DNA from: Epiperipatus broadwayi
Lineage: Eukaryota; Onychophora; Udeonychophora; Euonychophora; Peripatidae
Reading direction: 5' to 3'
Length of the DNA: 64,000 bases
Assembly (NCBI GenBank): GCA_028023455.1
Contig: JAQFVV010000030.1
Span: 4,358,501-4,422,500, forward strand
Shown here one piece after another: positions 35,846 through 46,085 of the stretch (position 1 is the stretch's first letter; the number at the start of each line of letters is the position of its first letter). The position numbers and the translations under genes are program-made. Below the pieces are notes generated by a model. The model had not been told where the DNA came from and ran no database searches. It worked only from the letters and a program-made list of their open reading frames with translations.

Positions 35846-36662
35846 GAAAATCATGTCTCCATCTCGCTCTCGTCTACGAATACATTTCATAAAATCAAAA
35901 TTTATTCGCGTATTTTTTTATGCCGAATTTTAATAAAGATGTGTTTCGATGACTTTTTCTGTGCTAAAAATCAAATCAGAAGCCATAAGAAATTGAATCA
36001 TTGAAATATTTTTTATGGAATAATCAATGAAAGATACAACGTTTATCATTTTATGATTTTACTCCATTTATTATTATTATTATTATACTTATTATCGCTG
36101 TGTTTAATCTGTAACAGTTAATAGGGATATTCACATGCTAATTAAGCTTTGCAATGTTAATAAGATAGGTTTCATATTTATTAAAAATATTGTTTAGGTT
36201 TTATGCAAGGTGTCCCAAAAGTTACCATTTTAAGAGACGACATCGTGATATCCGTAGCATGTTTAAATAAAAATTGTCAGTAAGATGTACGTCAGCGAAA
36301 ACAAATAATTATGTTGTCCATATCCCGCACCATACCATCGCTTTTCCAGCCCTTATCATTTTTGACGGAATCATTCTATGTATGGCGATTTTGGGGAGAT
36401 CCTATAATGCTTTTTTTTATTATTAAAAGTTTTAATTGGAGAATATTGTTTTGTTTTAAGTAAAGTATATATATTTTTCCGCACACAAAAAAAATAATAC
36501 ATTAAAATGGTTTTAAAAAAGAAAATATACAAATTGGCTTTAAAAATCTAGTAAAGATAAAGTGCCGGGGGGGGGGGTCATACCTTACACTGTTTATTTC
36601 CAGAGTGAAAGTGATAACAAGATTTTTAAATAGTAGAACCTTATTTTGCTGTGAAAAAACAA
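35846..36662. other. No gene; possible mariner-like end near 36.21 kb
   Basis: GCAAGGTGTCCCAAAAGTT at about 36207 resembles some mariner-family termini, but no partner end was found. A G-run lies at 36566-36575. Confidence 0.3.
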
Positions 36663-36745
36663 AAGAAGTTAGGCCAGAATCGATCCTGGCCTTCTGATCC
36701 CAAGTCGAACGCTCTAAATTACGTCAAACTGCGCCGGATTTATAA
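36663..36745 (-). tRNA. tRNA-like pseudogene or SINE head
   Basis: The minus strand has a box-A-like region (GGCGCAGTTTGACGTAATTT, with an insert), AGAGCGTTCGACTTGGGATC in the anticodon-arm position (TGG anticodon if read as CTTGGGA loop, i.e. Pro-like), and a box-B-like GGATCGATTC flanked by GGCCA/TGGCC. The D-arm is distorted, so it is not a functional tRNA. Confidence 0.5.
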
Positions 36746-37440
36746 AGTACTTCATACCTTAACAAAAAATTCTAAATTTCGTTTATTTTGTTTGTGGTAT
36801 CATACAAAAAGTAATTACTAATTAAATAACAAAATCAAAATTTTGCTGCCTCAGTAAGAAATACTCTTGATATTCTATGTCTAAAATATGTTTTATTAAT
36901 TATGCATATTGGAAAGTTTATTCCTCTTCAGCCTTGGTTCTAAAGATTCAACTGAAGCATGTCTAAGTAGATTTTATTAATAGAGTAAATTACCAAATAT
37001 AATAATTACTATATCTGTCTTCTATAATAAGACTTAATTTGAATCAGAACAAAATAAAAGTTTATATGTTTTCTTTCAAATAGACCTAGAATTCTTTTTT
37101 AGGTAGCTGACTCATAGCTAACAAGTCATTCTCAGCTAAAGAAAAAATTACGGAAATTTTCTAAAACTCTTCGCGTTCAACTGTTACCATCCTATAAATA
37201 ATATATCTTCTCTTTTAGAGATCCTCCAAGGCAGTGGGGGGGGGGGGGAGATATTTATAAGTTGTTGCCTAATCTTATATAAATAAAGTATAATCAGAAA
37301 TAAATTGTTTTATAAAATCGGTTATTTTTTTGTTTTTTCATTTTTAAATAAAAAAATTTGTACCTCTTTTTTTTTTACTTTAATTAATAAACAATAGTAA
37401 TTTTCAACTATATATTAACTTTTCTTCTAGAAATCGGATT
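36746..37440. other. No feature recognised; 14-base G-run
   Basis: AT-rich; GGGGGGGGGGGGGG at about 37234-37247. Confidence 0.55.
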
Positions 37441-37442
37441 TA

Positions 37443-37705
37443 AGAATTGAAAAAATTAAAAGACTGAAATGGAGTTGGGCTGGACATATTTCTAGAAGAG
37501 ATGATAATAGATGGACAACTGAAATCTTAAACTGGATTCCAAAAGATTGTAAAAGATCCAGAAAAAGACCACATGTGAGATGGATGGATGAAATAAGAAA
37601 GTGTGCAGGGGTGATGTGGAGAAGAGAAGCTAAAGATCGGAGGAGATGGATTGAACTTGAAGAGACCTACATCCTGCAGCGGACTGATAATGGTTGATGA
37701 TGATG
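37443..37705 (+). pseudogene. 5'-truncated RTE-like LINE 3' end
   Basis: Encodes IEKIKRLKWSWAGHIS, RRDDNRWTTEILNWIP, DCKRSRKRPHVRWMDEIRKC and RRWIELEETYILQRTDNG, then GATGATGATGA. One open frame without stops up to the natural end, so relatively young. Confidence 0.85.
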
Positions 37706-38416
37706 AGCTGGCTTTAGATGATAAATGGCTATTGCTTACTATCTTAGTATAGCAATTTACAATCGTGTTTGCTTTGAAAAACAAAATTTCTCTTGCACAT
37801 AAATATTGATTTTGTATTCTGATATTTGTTTACATAATTATTTATTGTATAAAACAATTTTCATAAAGGAACGACATTTACAATTAATATTAGTAAATAG
37901 AGTTTAATTGTTCAGAAACCGTCATCAAAGGCTTTTTTTAAAAAGGTAGTTAGGGAAGATGCTATCAAAGATTGAAACTATTCAATTTAGAACCATTGAG
38001 TTACGAGAGCCTGCGGCCAATGACTAGAATAGGTCTGAAACTGTAGAAGCGTCTGATGTAGGTCATGTAATTTTAATAAACTTCCTAGATAATCGAGAGA
38101 TGTCGCTTTTAAAAACAAAACTATCACGTATACTGTACTTCCTTAAAAATGTAAATAAACACCGTTAACTTGATTTTTGTCTTTAATTAATGCTAAGTGC
38201 ACAACTTTACAAACTAAATTTGCCCGCGCACACAATTAGAAAACTATTATAGCAATATGTAATAATTATTAAAAATATAATATTAATAATAAAGCAGTAA
38301 TTTATTAATATCTAAATTTGAATTAAACGTTACTTCCTTGCTTATAACATGCATATTAATAAAATTGGATAAAATAAGGTAAATGTTTTGTATTTTGAAT
38401 GTTTTATTTCAATTCT
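37706..38416. other. No feature recognised
   Basis: AT-rich spacer. Confidence 0.55.
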
Positions 38417-38518
38417 TGCGTTGGTGGTCGAGAGGTCAACGCAGCTGCCTTACAAGCCGTTGTCCCGGATTAGCGGGTTCGCTTCCCGGCCGATGCTATG
38501 ACACATGAGAGAAAAAAA
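38417..38518 (+). mobile_element. tRNA-derived SINE, family C subfamily C2a
   Basis: GCGTTGGTGGTCGAGAGGTC, CAGCTGCCTTACAAG, TTAGCGGGTTCGCTTCCC, GCCGATGCTATGACACATG, A-run. The acceptor-stem halves GCGTTGG and CCGATGC still pair with wobbles. Confidence 0.85.
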
Positions 38519-39434
38519 GTCATTTTTCAAAAGCGTTAATGGTTTAGATGATTTTATCCCCCATCTTCAGTTCATACTGGGTTTTTTTTTTCCATATGTC
38601 AAATCAGATGCAGACAATATGACTTTTATAAAACTGACGTCTTTTACAGTCTTATATACATTTCTTCTCAAAAGCTTACAGAACTAATGACTTGGGCTTT
38701 TAGCTTAGGATTTTAATTCAAAATAAAATTCCGTTTGTATATCTCTTCATGTTTATAACATATGAAGTTAAAAACATAGTGCAGGAACAGCAGATTTCCC
38801 AGTTATTTTGTTCAATTAGCTATATATGGCATAATAAACTAATTGTATATATTTTACTATTTTCTAAATATAGTTTATTTCGTGACTAATTTGTACCTTC
38901 ATGTATATGATTAATAGTTAAACTCATTTGATATGATTGAACTTTTTATCAAATTTGGAAATAAAATAAAAACACTGTGAAAAGCAACATGTAAAAATAG
39001 ATCAAAACATAATAATAAAAATAAACTAATTGTTTATTGCTTGGACTTTGTAAGTAACAGGTGGAGTCATGATCTATGAATTCCAGAATCCATCACTCTA
39101 TCACTGCATTAAAACATGCAGTGAATCAAAATATAATAATCAAGAAATTCGGTAGTGATTACAAGATAAATAGTGTATTCTTTTGTCTTGCATCAACAAG
39201 TATTTCAAGATAACTCAAACTAATGATATTGAAATAATAGTATACATTAAACAGTTTTTCTTATGAGGGCATTTATAATTGCAGCAAAATATTTGACTAA
39301 CTCCTTAATAGGTCTTCATATAAGAATTTATGGAATCATGTTTCAGAGAATTGTTCCAAAAATTTGCTGCTGAGATGACTAAGGTAAAGTTTTGTTTTTT
39401 TATAAATGAAAATCAGTTACTGAATATTCAGCCA
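38519..39434. other. No feature recognised
   Basis: The 60-codon frame starting at 38505 begins inside the SINE and is not a gene. Confidence 0.55.
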
Positions 39435-39447
39435 GACTGCATGTTTT

Positions 39448-39539
39448 TTTTTTCTCCTGTGTCATAGCATCAGCCAGGAAGTGAACCCGCTAACCCGGGA
39501 CAGCAGTTGTCACTGACCTCTCATCCACCAATGCTTGAC
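39448..39539 (-). mobile_element. tRNA-derived SINE, family C subfamily C2a, with TSD
   Basis: TSD GACTGCATGTTTT at 39435-39447 and 39540-39552. The middle is slightly deleted around the anticodon arm (AACTGCTGTCCCGGG). Confidence 0.85.
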
Positions 39540-39710
39540 GACTGCATGTTTTGGCAAAGAATTGTTTCTGAAGATTACAAATATTCTGTGCTATATTTTA
39601 TACCTAATTACATCATTTAATGATTTAATATGCCCTTTGTGATATATATAGAAAGATAAAACACTTAGTAATTCACAATTTTTGAAAAATAACTCTAAAA
39701 CTATAATTAG

Positions 39711-39812
39711 ATGTCAAGCATTGGTCGTCGAGAGGTCAGCATGGCTGCCTTACAAGCAATTGTCCTGGGTTAGCGGGTTCGTGTCCTAGCTGATGCTATG
39801 ACACATGAAAAA
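39711..39812 (+). mobile_element. tRNA-derived SINE, family C subfamily C2a, with TSD
   Basis: TSD AAAACTATAATTAG at 39697-39710 and 39813-39826. Body GTCAAGCATTGGTCGTCGAG to GATGCTATGACACATG plus an A-run. Confidence 0.9.
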
Positions 39813-40049
39813 AAAACTATAATTAGGTAAGACAATTATTTTTTCTGAAATATCAGTGAAGACAATATAGCTAAAAGGGAATATATTGCAAAAGCATATT
39901 AATACAAATCATCATGAAATCTCAATACTAAAATACTTACTTTGTCAAAAATTAATGAAAGAATGGAGTCATGTTCTAGCATCATGAAAGATAGACAAAA
40001 ATGTAAAATATGCATCTGTTTTTTTCCTGATGCTATATATATATATATA

Positions 40050-40622
40050 TGCATAGTATTATTTCCAGGAGCTTCCATGTAATAAAAATATAATAGCTAC
40101 ACAAAAGCTCCCAGAAATAATACTATGCATTCATTTATCTATGAGAATATTAGAATTAATATTAGAAATCAATCAACACTTAGACAATCCCAAAATAGAT
40201 AACAATCAATAATTTCAAACTGTTGTCAAGGCAACCTCCTTTTAGCAATAGAGGTGGAATCCCACCTCTATTAATGATCTCATATATTTATGTAGACACC
40301 AAAGATAACAACTTGACCATAGAGATTGAAATTATTGATACAAAGAAGTTTAAATAAACCTCATCAAATAGGTAAATATAACCAGTTCTGAATGCAGACT
40401 AATAAATAGTCAATTATAATATTAAAAATTGCAATTATAATTTTCAAATTGCATCCAAAGTAAACAATAGGTGTAATAGTGTTCAAGGCTAAATGGATTT
40501 ATAAGTAACGATTAGAAACCAGTCAACACTTAGACAATCCCAATATAGATACCAATCAAGAATTTCAAACTGTTGATAAGGCAACCTTCTTTTAGCAATA
40601 GAGGTGGAATTTCACCTCTATT
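40050..40622 (+). repeat. Family H repeats, two copies with terminal hairpins
   Basis: 40140-40272 and 40505-40623 share CAACACTTAGACAATCCC, TTTCAAACTGTTG(T/A)(C/T)AAGGCAACC and a terminal hairpin (AATAGAGGTGGAA facing its complement). A separate hairpin, GCATAGTATTATTTCCAG facing its complement, spans 40051-40137. A third partial copy is at 10.1 kb. Confidence 0.7.
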
Positions 40623-40735
40623 ATATATATATATATCTTTTTCACATGTGTGTAATCATGTGTATTGGTTGTACGAGATAGGGTGGATAGCTGAAGGGAT
40701 CTTGGAAGTCTGTGTTCAAATCCCCTATATTATAT
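40623..40735 (+). mobile_element. Family A, 3' fragment
   Basis: ATCTTTTTCACATGTGTG, then GTACGAGATAGGGTGGATAG, then GTGTTCAAATCCCC. It joins directly to the end of a Family H repeat. Confidence 0.75.
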
Positions 40736-41124
40736 ATATGTACTTGAGAAATCTTCCTTAGTAGTGAAACCATTGATTGTGAATTTTCAATTTTAGCTAC
40801 TTGTTTGTTGTTTTTTAAATTCTAAATTTGGTTATTTGTTTGATCTTTATATTTGTAAAATTATACATAAATTCTCGTAAATTAATTTTAAGCTAAACAG
40901 AATTAAATTTAAATATATTATTTTAACTTCATACAGTAAAACTGCCAATGCTTTACTAAGGTAGACAATATTTATTACTCTTATAAAATGTTAAATAGGC
41001 AAGGCTTTGGAATTTATTTCATCGCATTTTTGTTGCTGAATAGTTTTCTTGGATTAAATTTCACTTTTATGCACTCAAAACTAAAACATAAATTGTGTAT
41101 ATTGGTAGAAGGTAAGATGTGGTT
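40736..41124. other. No feature recognised
   Basis: AT-rich; the 85-codon frame at 40988 runs into the following SINE. Confidence 0.55.
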
Positions 41125-41138
41125 AAATAGAGAAACTA

Positions 41139-41250
41139 TGTCAAGCGTTGTTAGCCGAGAGGTCAGCGCAGCCGCCTTGCAAGCAAGCAGTTGGTTGCAG
41201 ACGGTTGTTGCGGGTTCGCCTCCCAGCCGATGCTATGATATATAGAAAAA
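41139..41250 (+). mobile_element. tRNA-derived SINE, family C subfamily C2b, with TSD
   Basis: TSD AAATAGAGAAACTA at 41125-41138 and 41251-41264. Best full-length C2b: GCGTTGTTAGCCGAGAGGTC, TTGCAAGCAAGCAGTTGG, GCGGGTTCGCCTCCCAGCCG, ATGCTATGATATATAG. Confidence 0.92.
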
Positions 41251-41906
41251 AAATAGAGAAACTACAAATAATAAAGTTAGGTTCAATATTTTGAGTGATG
41301 AAAAAAGATCATAGCAGTAGATGAAAATAAAAAGAGTTATTTATTAATAAAGAAATTAATACATTGAAAAGATGGAAAGAAAATATAAATGATAAAACTT
41401 TATATATATTTACTGAAAAAGAGGTTAGTAAATGAATATTAAATAGGTTGTGCAAGAATGAAGAAAAAAGTTATGAAAGCTTTGACATAAAAACTGGCAA
41501 ATGTAGCAAATTTAGGCTGAATCAGATGACTATGAGAAGAAAAGGTTTAGAAGATTATATAGTTGGAATGTAATTTTTGAGTCTAGAGGATAATACAACG
41601 AGTGTGATTCTATTAGAGAAAAAAAAATCAAATTCACTTAACTGCTGACTTGAATAGGCAAGTTTTTTTGTTTTTTTTTTTAATATATGACTTTATCAGA
41701 AATTCATCTTAGATTTTAAAAGATTAAAACATACAAAGAGCGAAAAACGATATTTGTTTAATTAATCTTGCCAATGTATTTCATAAAGTGAATTGGATTA
41801 CTTTGTTGGATATCTTGAAAAAGAAATGCACAGATTGTAAAGAATGATTCTTATTAAGAAATTTATGTGCAAATCACAAAATATTTGTAAATTTAAATAG
41901 TCTTTT

Positions 41907-42014
41907 TTTTTCATATGTCAGAGCATCGACCGGGAGGCGAACCCACAACTATCTGCAACCAACAACTTGCTTGCAAGGCGACTGCGCTGATCTCTCGGCT
42001 AACAATGCTTGACG
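41907..42014 (-). mobile_element. tRNA-derived SINE, family C subfamily C2b, inserted in LINE
   Basis: TSD AATAGTCTTTT at 41896-41906 and 42015-42025. Minus-strand C2b with the TTGCAAGCAAGTTGTTGG segment. Confidence 0.9.
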
Positions 42015-42249
42015 AATAGTCTTTTTATGACAAGAATGTACATAGAAAAAGTTATAAGGAAGATGTGCTATCTTTTGTTCCATTTAATATATATATTTAG
42101 ATGAATTGTTTAAGATGATTATATTGGTGATAGAAAAGCCCATTGTACCAGATTTGCTGATGATTTAGCAGCATTTGTGGATAGTGATTATGAGCTTAAT
42201 GAAATATCTGGAACTGGATGGATCTTATGGAAATTTTAGGATAAATGTA

Positions 42250-42558
42250 AGTGTCCAAAGATTTCAGAGTTTCTACTTAACTATTACATATTAAATAAGT
42301 GCTGTTTTTGAATTGATGTTTTAGATCTCGTGTCTGGATGTTCTAATTTTTCACTAAGATGAGTCATAAGCTCAAAACCAATTGGTATGGGGATAGAAAA
42401 ATTCCGGATAGAGAATTTAAATATTTCCTCTTACTGCACTTATGAATTAAGTGCTTGTTTGAGCCATTGGTACGCCCTCTATATTACATATTTCTAAATA
42501 CAAGCTTATAAAAGCAATGTCACACTATATATGACTTGCTTTATTTATTACAATAAAT
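42250..42558. mobile_element. Unclassified 309-bp insertion inside the LINE
   Basis: Flanked by ATAAATGTA at 42241-42249 and 42559-42567, exactly where the LINE reading (RINV|YKIKAIK) is interrupted. It starts AGTGTCCAAAG and ends in a T/A-rich TTTATTTATTACAATAA run. There are no terminal inverted repeats, no ORF and no other copy in this window. Confidence 0.6.
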
Positions 42559-42850
42559 ATAAATGTATATAAAATTAAAGCAATAAAAGCATATAGCAAA
42601 AAGAACAGATTAAAAATAAGAACTATAACACAAAATTGTGGACATCATTGGTATTTTTAAATGTTTAAAAAGTTGATTAATTGATGCTGGAAGTAAAAAT
42701 AAAGTGATGTGAGAGATGGCAATAATATAAATGCCCTTTAATAGGGGTAAGAGTAAAATTAGTCCATGATCCATTAAAATTAACAATTTAATGTTACTAA
42801 AAGGTAGAGATTGATCAACTAAGCCATAGAATAGTGTCACCAAGAAAAAA

Positions 42851-43307
42851 ACACTTAATCATTCCCTGTCACTGATTGTTATCATTTTAACATCACTTAT
42901 TCTAGTATCAATTTAAAGTTTGAGTTTTTTATAGGATTGATTTTGAGCAGAATACAAAAGATATACTTGAGAATTAAGTTTAGGAATATAAAAATATAAA
43001 TCCAATAAATTCAGTACAGTGATCCATAAATTAATATAGAAATGAGCATAATATATGTATACGCTTGAAAATAATTTTTTAATAAATTTCTTGACATTCT
43101 TTTTACATCATAATTCTGATAATATTAATCAATATTTTATGGCATAAATTGAGTATTTATATTAAGAAACAAGCATAATAATTTACTTTAAAAAACATGA
43201 AATGATAACAGAGTTGAATAAATTGTTAAAGAAAAATACTGAAGGTAAATAATTTTTAAAAGGTGTTATTATTGCAATTGTAGTTTTGAAGAGAAAGAAA
43301 AATTAAA
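42851..43307. other. No feature recognised
   Basis: AT-rich. Confidence 0.5.
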
Positions 43308-43321
43308 TTGGGTGTGCAATT

Positions 43322-43433
43322 TTTTTTTCCATATGTCATAGCATCGGCCGGAAGGCAAACCCACAACCATCTGTGACCAACTACTTGCTTGCAAGGTGGC
43401 TGTGCTGTCATCTCGGCTAACAACGCTTGACTG
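43322..43433 (-). mobile_element. tRNA-derived SINE, family C subfamily C2b, with TSD
   Basis: TSD TTGGGTGTGCAATT at 43308-43321 and 43434-43447. Full-length minus-strand copy. Confidence 0.92.
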
Positions 43434-43636
43434 TTGGGTGTGCAATTACAAGCAAAGGAAATGTGAAAAATGTAATGGATAGAGTATATGGGGGGAAAAT
43501 AGAAGAAAAAACTTATGGTTAATCTTTAAAAAAAAAATAGCTATGAAATTTTGAAAAATAAAGCAGGAAATAAAAAAATTGTTTAGTTTCATATATGGAT
43601 CTGTATTTTAGCAGATAATTAAACAAAACTATGATG

Positions 43637-44057
43637 GCAGGATGGCTCAGTTGGTTAGAGCATTACCTGAAAATTCAATAATCAAGAATCTAAAGACCCA
43701 GGTTCGAATCCCATGCTAGTACTGTCACTGGTCAGGCCAGCAAAACCTGAAGAAGATGGGAGAAAAATACCTCTCGAAATGTTGTGCATATACTAACCTG
43801 TTTGCTGTGATATTACTAATAGTTAGTGCATATACTAACCTGTTTGCTGTGATATTACATTTATTTGCTGTGATATTCCTAACAGTTGGTGCATATACTA
43901 ACCTGTTTGCTGTGATATTCCTAACAGTTGAACGCATTTGGAATATTTAACTAAAATTAAACTTTTCTAAAGACATTCAACACACATATTAGATGATGGA
44001 AGTAGTCCAATATAAAAATACAGCTAGAACACCATCATCACAAACTTTCAGAAAAAC
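43637..44057 (+). mobile_element. Family E SINE: tRNA head, minisatellite core
   Basis: TSD ACTATGATG at 43628-43636 and 44058-44066. The head has box A TGGCTCAGTTGG and a perfect box B GGTTCGAATCC (about 43642-43716), so an internal pol III promoter. It is followed by CCTGAAGAAGATGGGAG...CGAAATGTTG, then four units (one shortened) of the 42-bp minisatellite (TATACTAACCTGTTTGCTG), then the tail ATTAGATGATGGAAGTAG. Short frames across it are repeat artefacts. Confidence 0.88.
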
Positions 44058-44066
44058 ACTATGATG

Positions 44067-44801
44067 ATGATGTGTGTAGAACTTTTTGGACAAAACATTA
44101 TATTTAAATAATTTGTTAAATTTCAATTCCTTTGATACCATATATCACAAGGATGTATGAAAGATAAAAAGTATTAGTAGATTCTGTAATTACAAATTAA
44201 TCTACACAATCAAATATGGGCTGAATCAGCTATAAAAATTTGAAATCCATCTTGGCAATATTAACATAGGTAATACTTGCTAATCTTATAAATTGCATTT
44301 TGGCAAAAAGTTTGAGCATTTTCATTTTTTTCACCAAATATTCTCTATATGAATCTTTTCTTGACTTAGGTAATAAAAATTGAAAAATATTTTTGCATTC
44401 CTATATATAAAAACATATCTTTTAGAATATTTATAATAAGCATACTGTTAATGTAGGAGCTAATTAAACTTGACAATATAATACTAAATCATCCATGCAC
44501 TTTACTACTGTTGCACAATGCTTTATTTACCACTCTTTTACAGTTTACAGTTTCGATTGCCCCAGCAATCTTCTTCAAAACTACAACACAATACAAACAT
44601 ATGAATATAAATAAATAATCAATCAAACAAGATTGAAATAAACAACTATTAATAATTATATTTAAATATTTATCAAACCGGCTTTCATCTCCATTGAGAT
44701 TATTTTGATTGATTATTTATTTATTTCTGTTTGTGACAACATTATGGATAAATAAATCATATTGGATATTTGACCATCATAGTGATAAATATAAACATAT
44801 A
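44067..44801. other. No gene; retroelement tail-like motif near 44.54-44.60 kb
   Basis: CAGTTTCGATTGCCCCAGC, then AATCTTCTTCAAAAC, is the reverse of a widespread metazoan retroelement tail pattern (CTGAAGAAG, stem, CGAAAC). No further structure. Confidence 0.35.
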
Positions 44802-44814
44802 TGAACATATAAAC

Positions 44815-45723
44815 AGAGAAAAACTCTCCATACAGTATTGCCACTTGTGCTAAACAGAGTAATCAATGGATGCCAGAAGGCTTGTGCATAAAATCCCTAT
44901 CTAATGCCTACTCATCCAATATCACCAGACCAGTTTCTGGCTTGTGGCCTTCGTCAGTGAGGAGCTTTGGATCTGAGAGACTGCATCTAGATCTTAGGAT
45001 CTAATGCAACCCTCTAGAAACCACCTTTTATCTCTACTTAACTGCAAAACTATGAGAATGAAATTGAAAACACAAAAAATATTTTCAATCTAAGCTCAGA
45101 AACTAGTCTGGGGATATTGAATGAGTAGGCATTAGATAGGGATTTTATGCACAAGCCTTCTGGCATCCATTGATTACTCTGTTTAGCACAGGTGGCAATA
45201 CTGTATGGAGAGTTTTGCTCTGTTTATCAACAATTAATGTGCTATTATAGGAAATGTAATCATGTGATGCTTAATGGTTTAACACCAATCCTGCATAATA
45301 GGATAGTGGTGTCTATGGTTGTAAAAGAGCCAAAGACACCAAAATGTATGGGTGCTGAACTGAGTTCAGACCCATATGACTATATAAACTATTGAGCTTA
45401 GATTGAAAATATTTTTTGTGTTTTCAATTTCATTCTCATAGTTTTGCAGTTAAGTAGAGATAAAAGGTGTTTGCTAGAGGGTTGCATTAGATCCTAAGAT
45501 CTAGATGCAATGCTCTCAGATCCAAAGCTCCTCACTGACGAAGGCCACAAGCCAGAAACTAGTCTGGGGATATTGGATGAGTAGGCATTAGATAGGGATT
45601 TTATGCACAAGCCTTCTGGCATCCATTGATTACTCTGTTTAGCACAGGTGGCAATACTGTATGGAGAGTTTTGCTCTGTTTATCAACAATTAATGTGCTA
45701 GTATAGGAAATGTGATCATGTGA
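44815..45723 (+). mobile_element. Family B composite: one TSD around a short copy fused to a second right half
   Basis: TSD TGAACATATAAAC at 44802-44814 and 45724-45736. The order is left arm, truncated right arm, tail (AATCATGTGATGC, to about 45275), then loop (ACCAATCCTGCATAATAGG, from about 45282), full right arm and a second tail (GATCATGTGA). Only one left end is present. Confidence 0.85.
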
Positions 45724-45844
45724 TGAACATATAAACTTGACAATATAGGTGAAACTTAAGATCTTAGAATGAATTGTACCAAAGGAGTAGCAGTTAATGG
45801 CAATTTATTATAGAAATGATAATAGTCAAAAAATATTTTTAATA

Positions 45845-46085
45845 TTACCAATCTACTGCAGGATGAAATGAAATATCTGCAGCATCTCTATATCAGTCCA
45901 GCAAACTTTTTTTAGTCATTAATCTCAAATGTGGTCTTTTTCTAGGTCTCATACAAACTCTTCTGATCCCATTTTATTTTAGTTACCCATCTATTGTCAC
46001 CTCCTCTAGCAACATGTCCAGATCAGATCTACTTCAGCTCTTTAATTTTATCAAGGATGCCAATAATTACTTAATTTATATATAT
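45845..46085 (-). pseudogene. Decayed RTE-like LINE 3' end
   Basis: The minus strand resembles the last part of the RTE family (LIKLKS.SDLDMLLEE.TIDG, RPRKRPHLRLMTK) with many changes and a lost TGA tail. Confidence 0.55.

Larger units (their letters stand above)
41270..42850 (+). pseudogene. Decayed LINE ORF2 split by two later insertions
   Basis: Plus-strand text: INTLKRWKENINDK near 41.36 kb (pre-RT block), NLANVFHKVNWITLLDILKK near 41.77 kb (RT block A), RFADDLAAFVDSDYELNEI near 42.17 kb (catalytic FADD), ILWKF.INV at 42.24 kb continuing as YKIKAIKAYSKKNR at 42.57 kb, and INMPFNRGKSKI near 42.73 kb (post-RT). A SINE (41907-42014) and an unclassified 309-bp insert (42250-42558) interrupt it. 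Removing both with their duplicated targets restores the block order. Confidence 0.65.

Noticed and set aside
36205-36230. Mariner-like terminus GGTGTCCCAAAAGTT
   Set aside because: Only one short end seen, no partner inverted repeat or TA duplication found.
40988-41245. 85-codon frame ending in SRCYDI
   Set aside because: Its second half is SINE sequence (41139-41250) that inserted with a TSD.
43637-43716. Functional tRNA gene
   Set aside because: A and B boxes are good, but the body continues into Family E sequence with a TSD around the whole, so it is a SINE head.
43637-44057. Family E CCTGAAGAAG...CGAAATG as a hammerhead
   Set aside because: Extra unpaired bases separate CTGAAGA from the stem II start, and no stem I partner is present.
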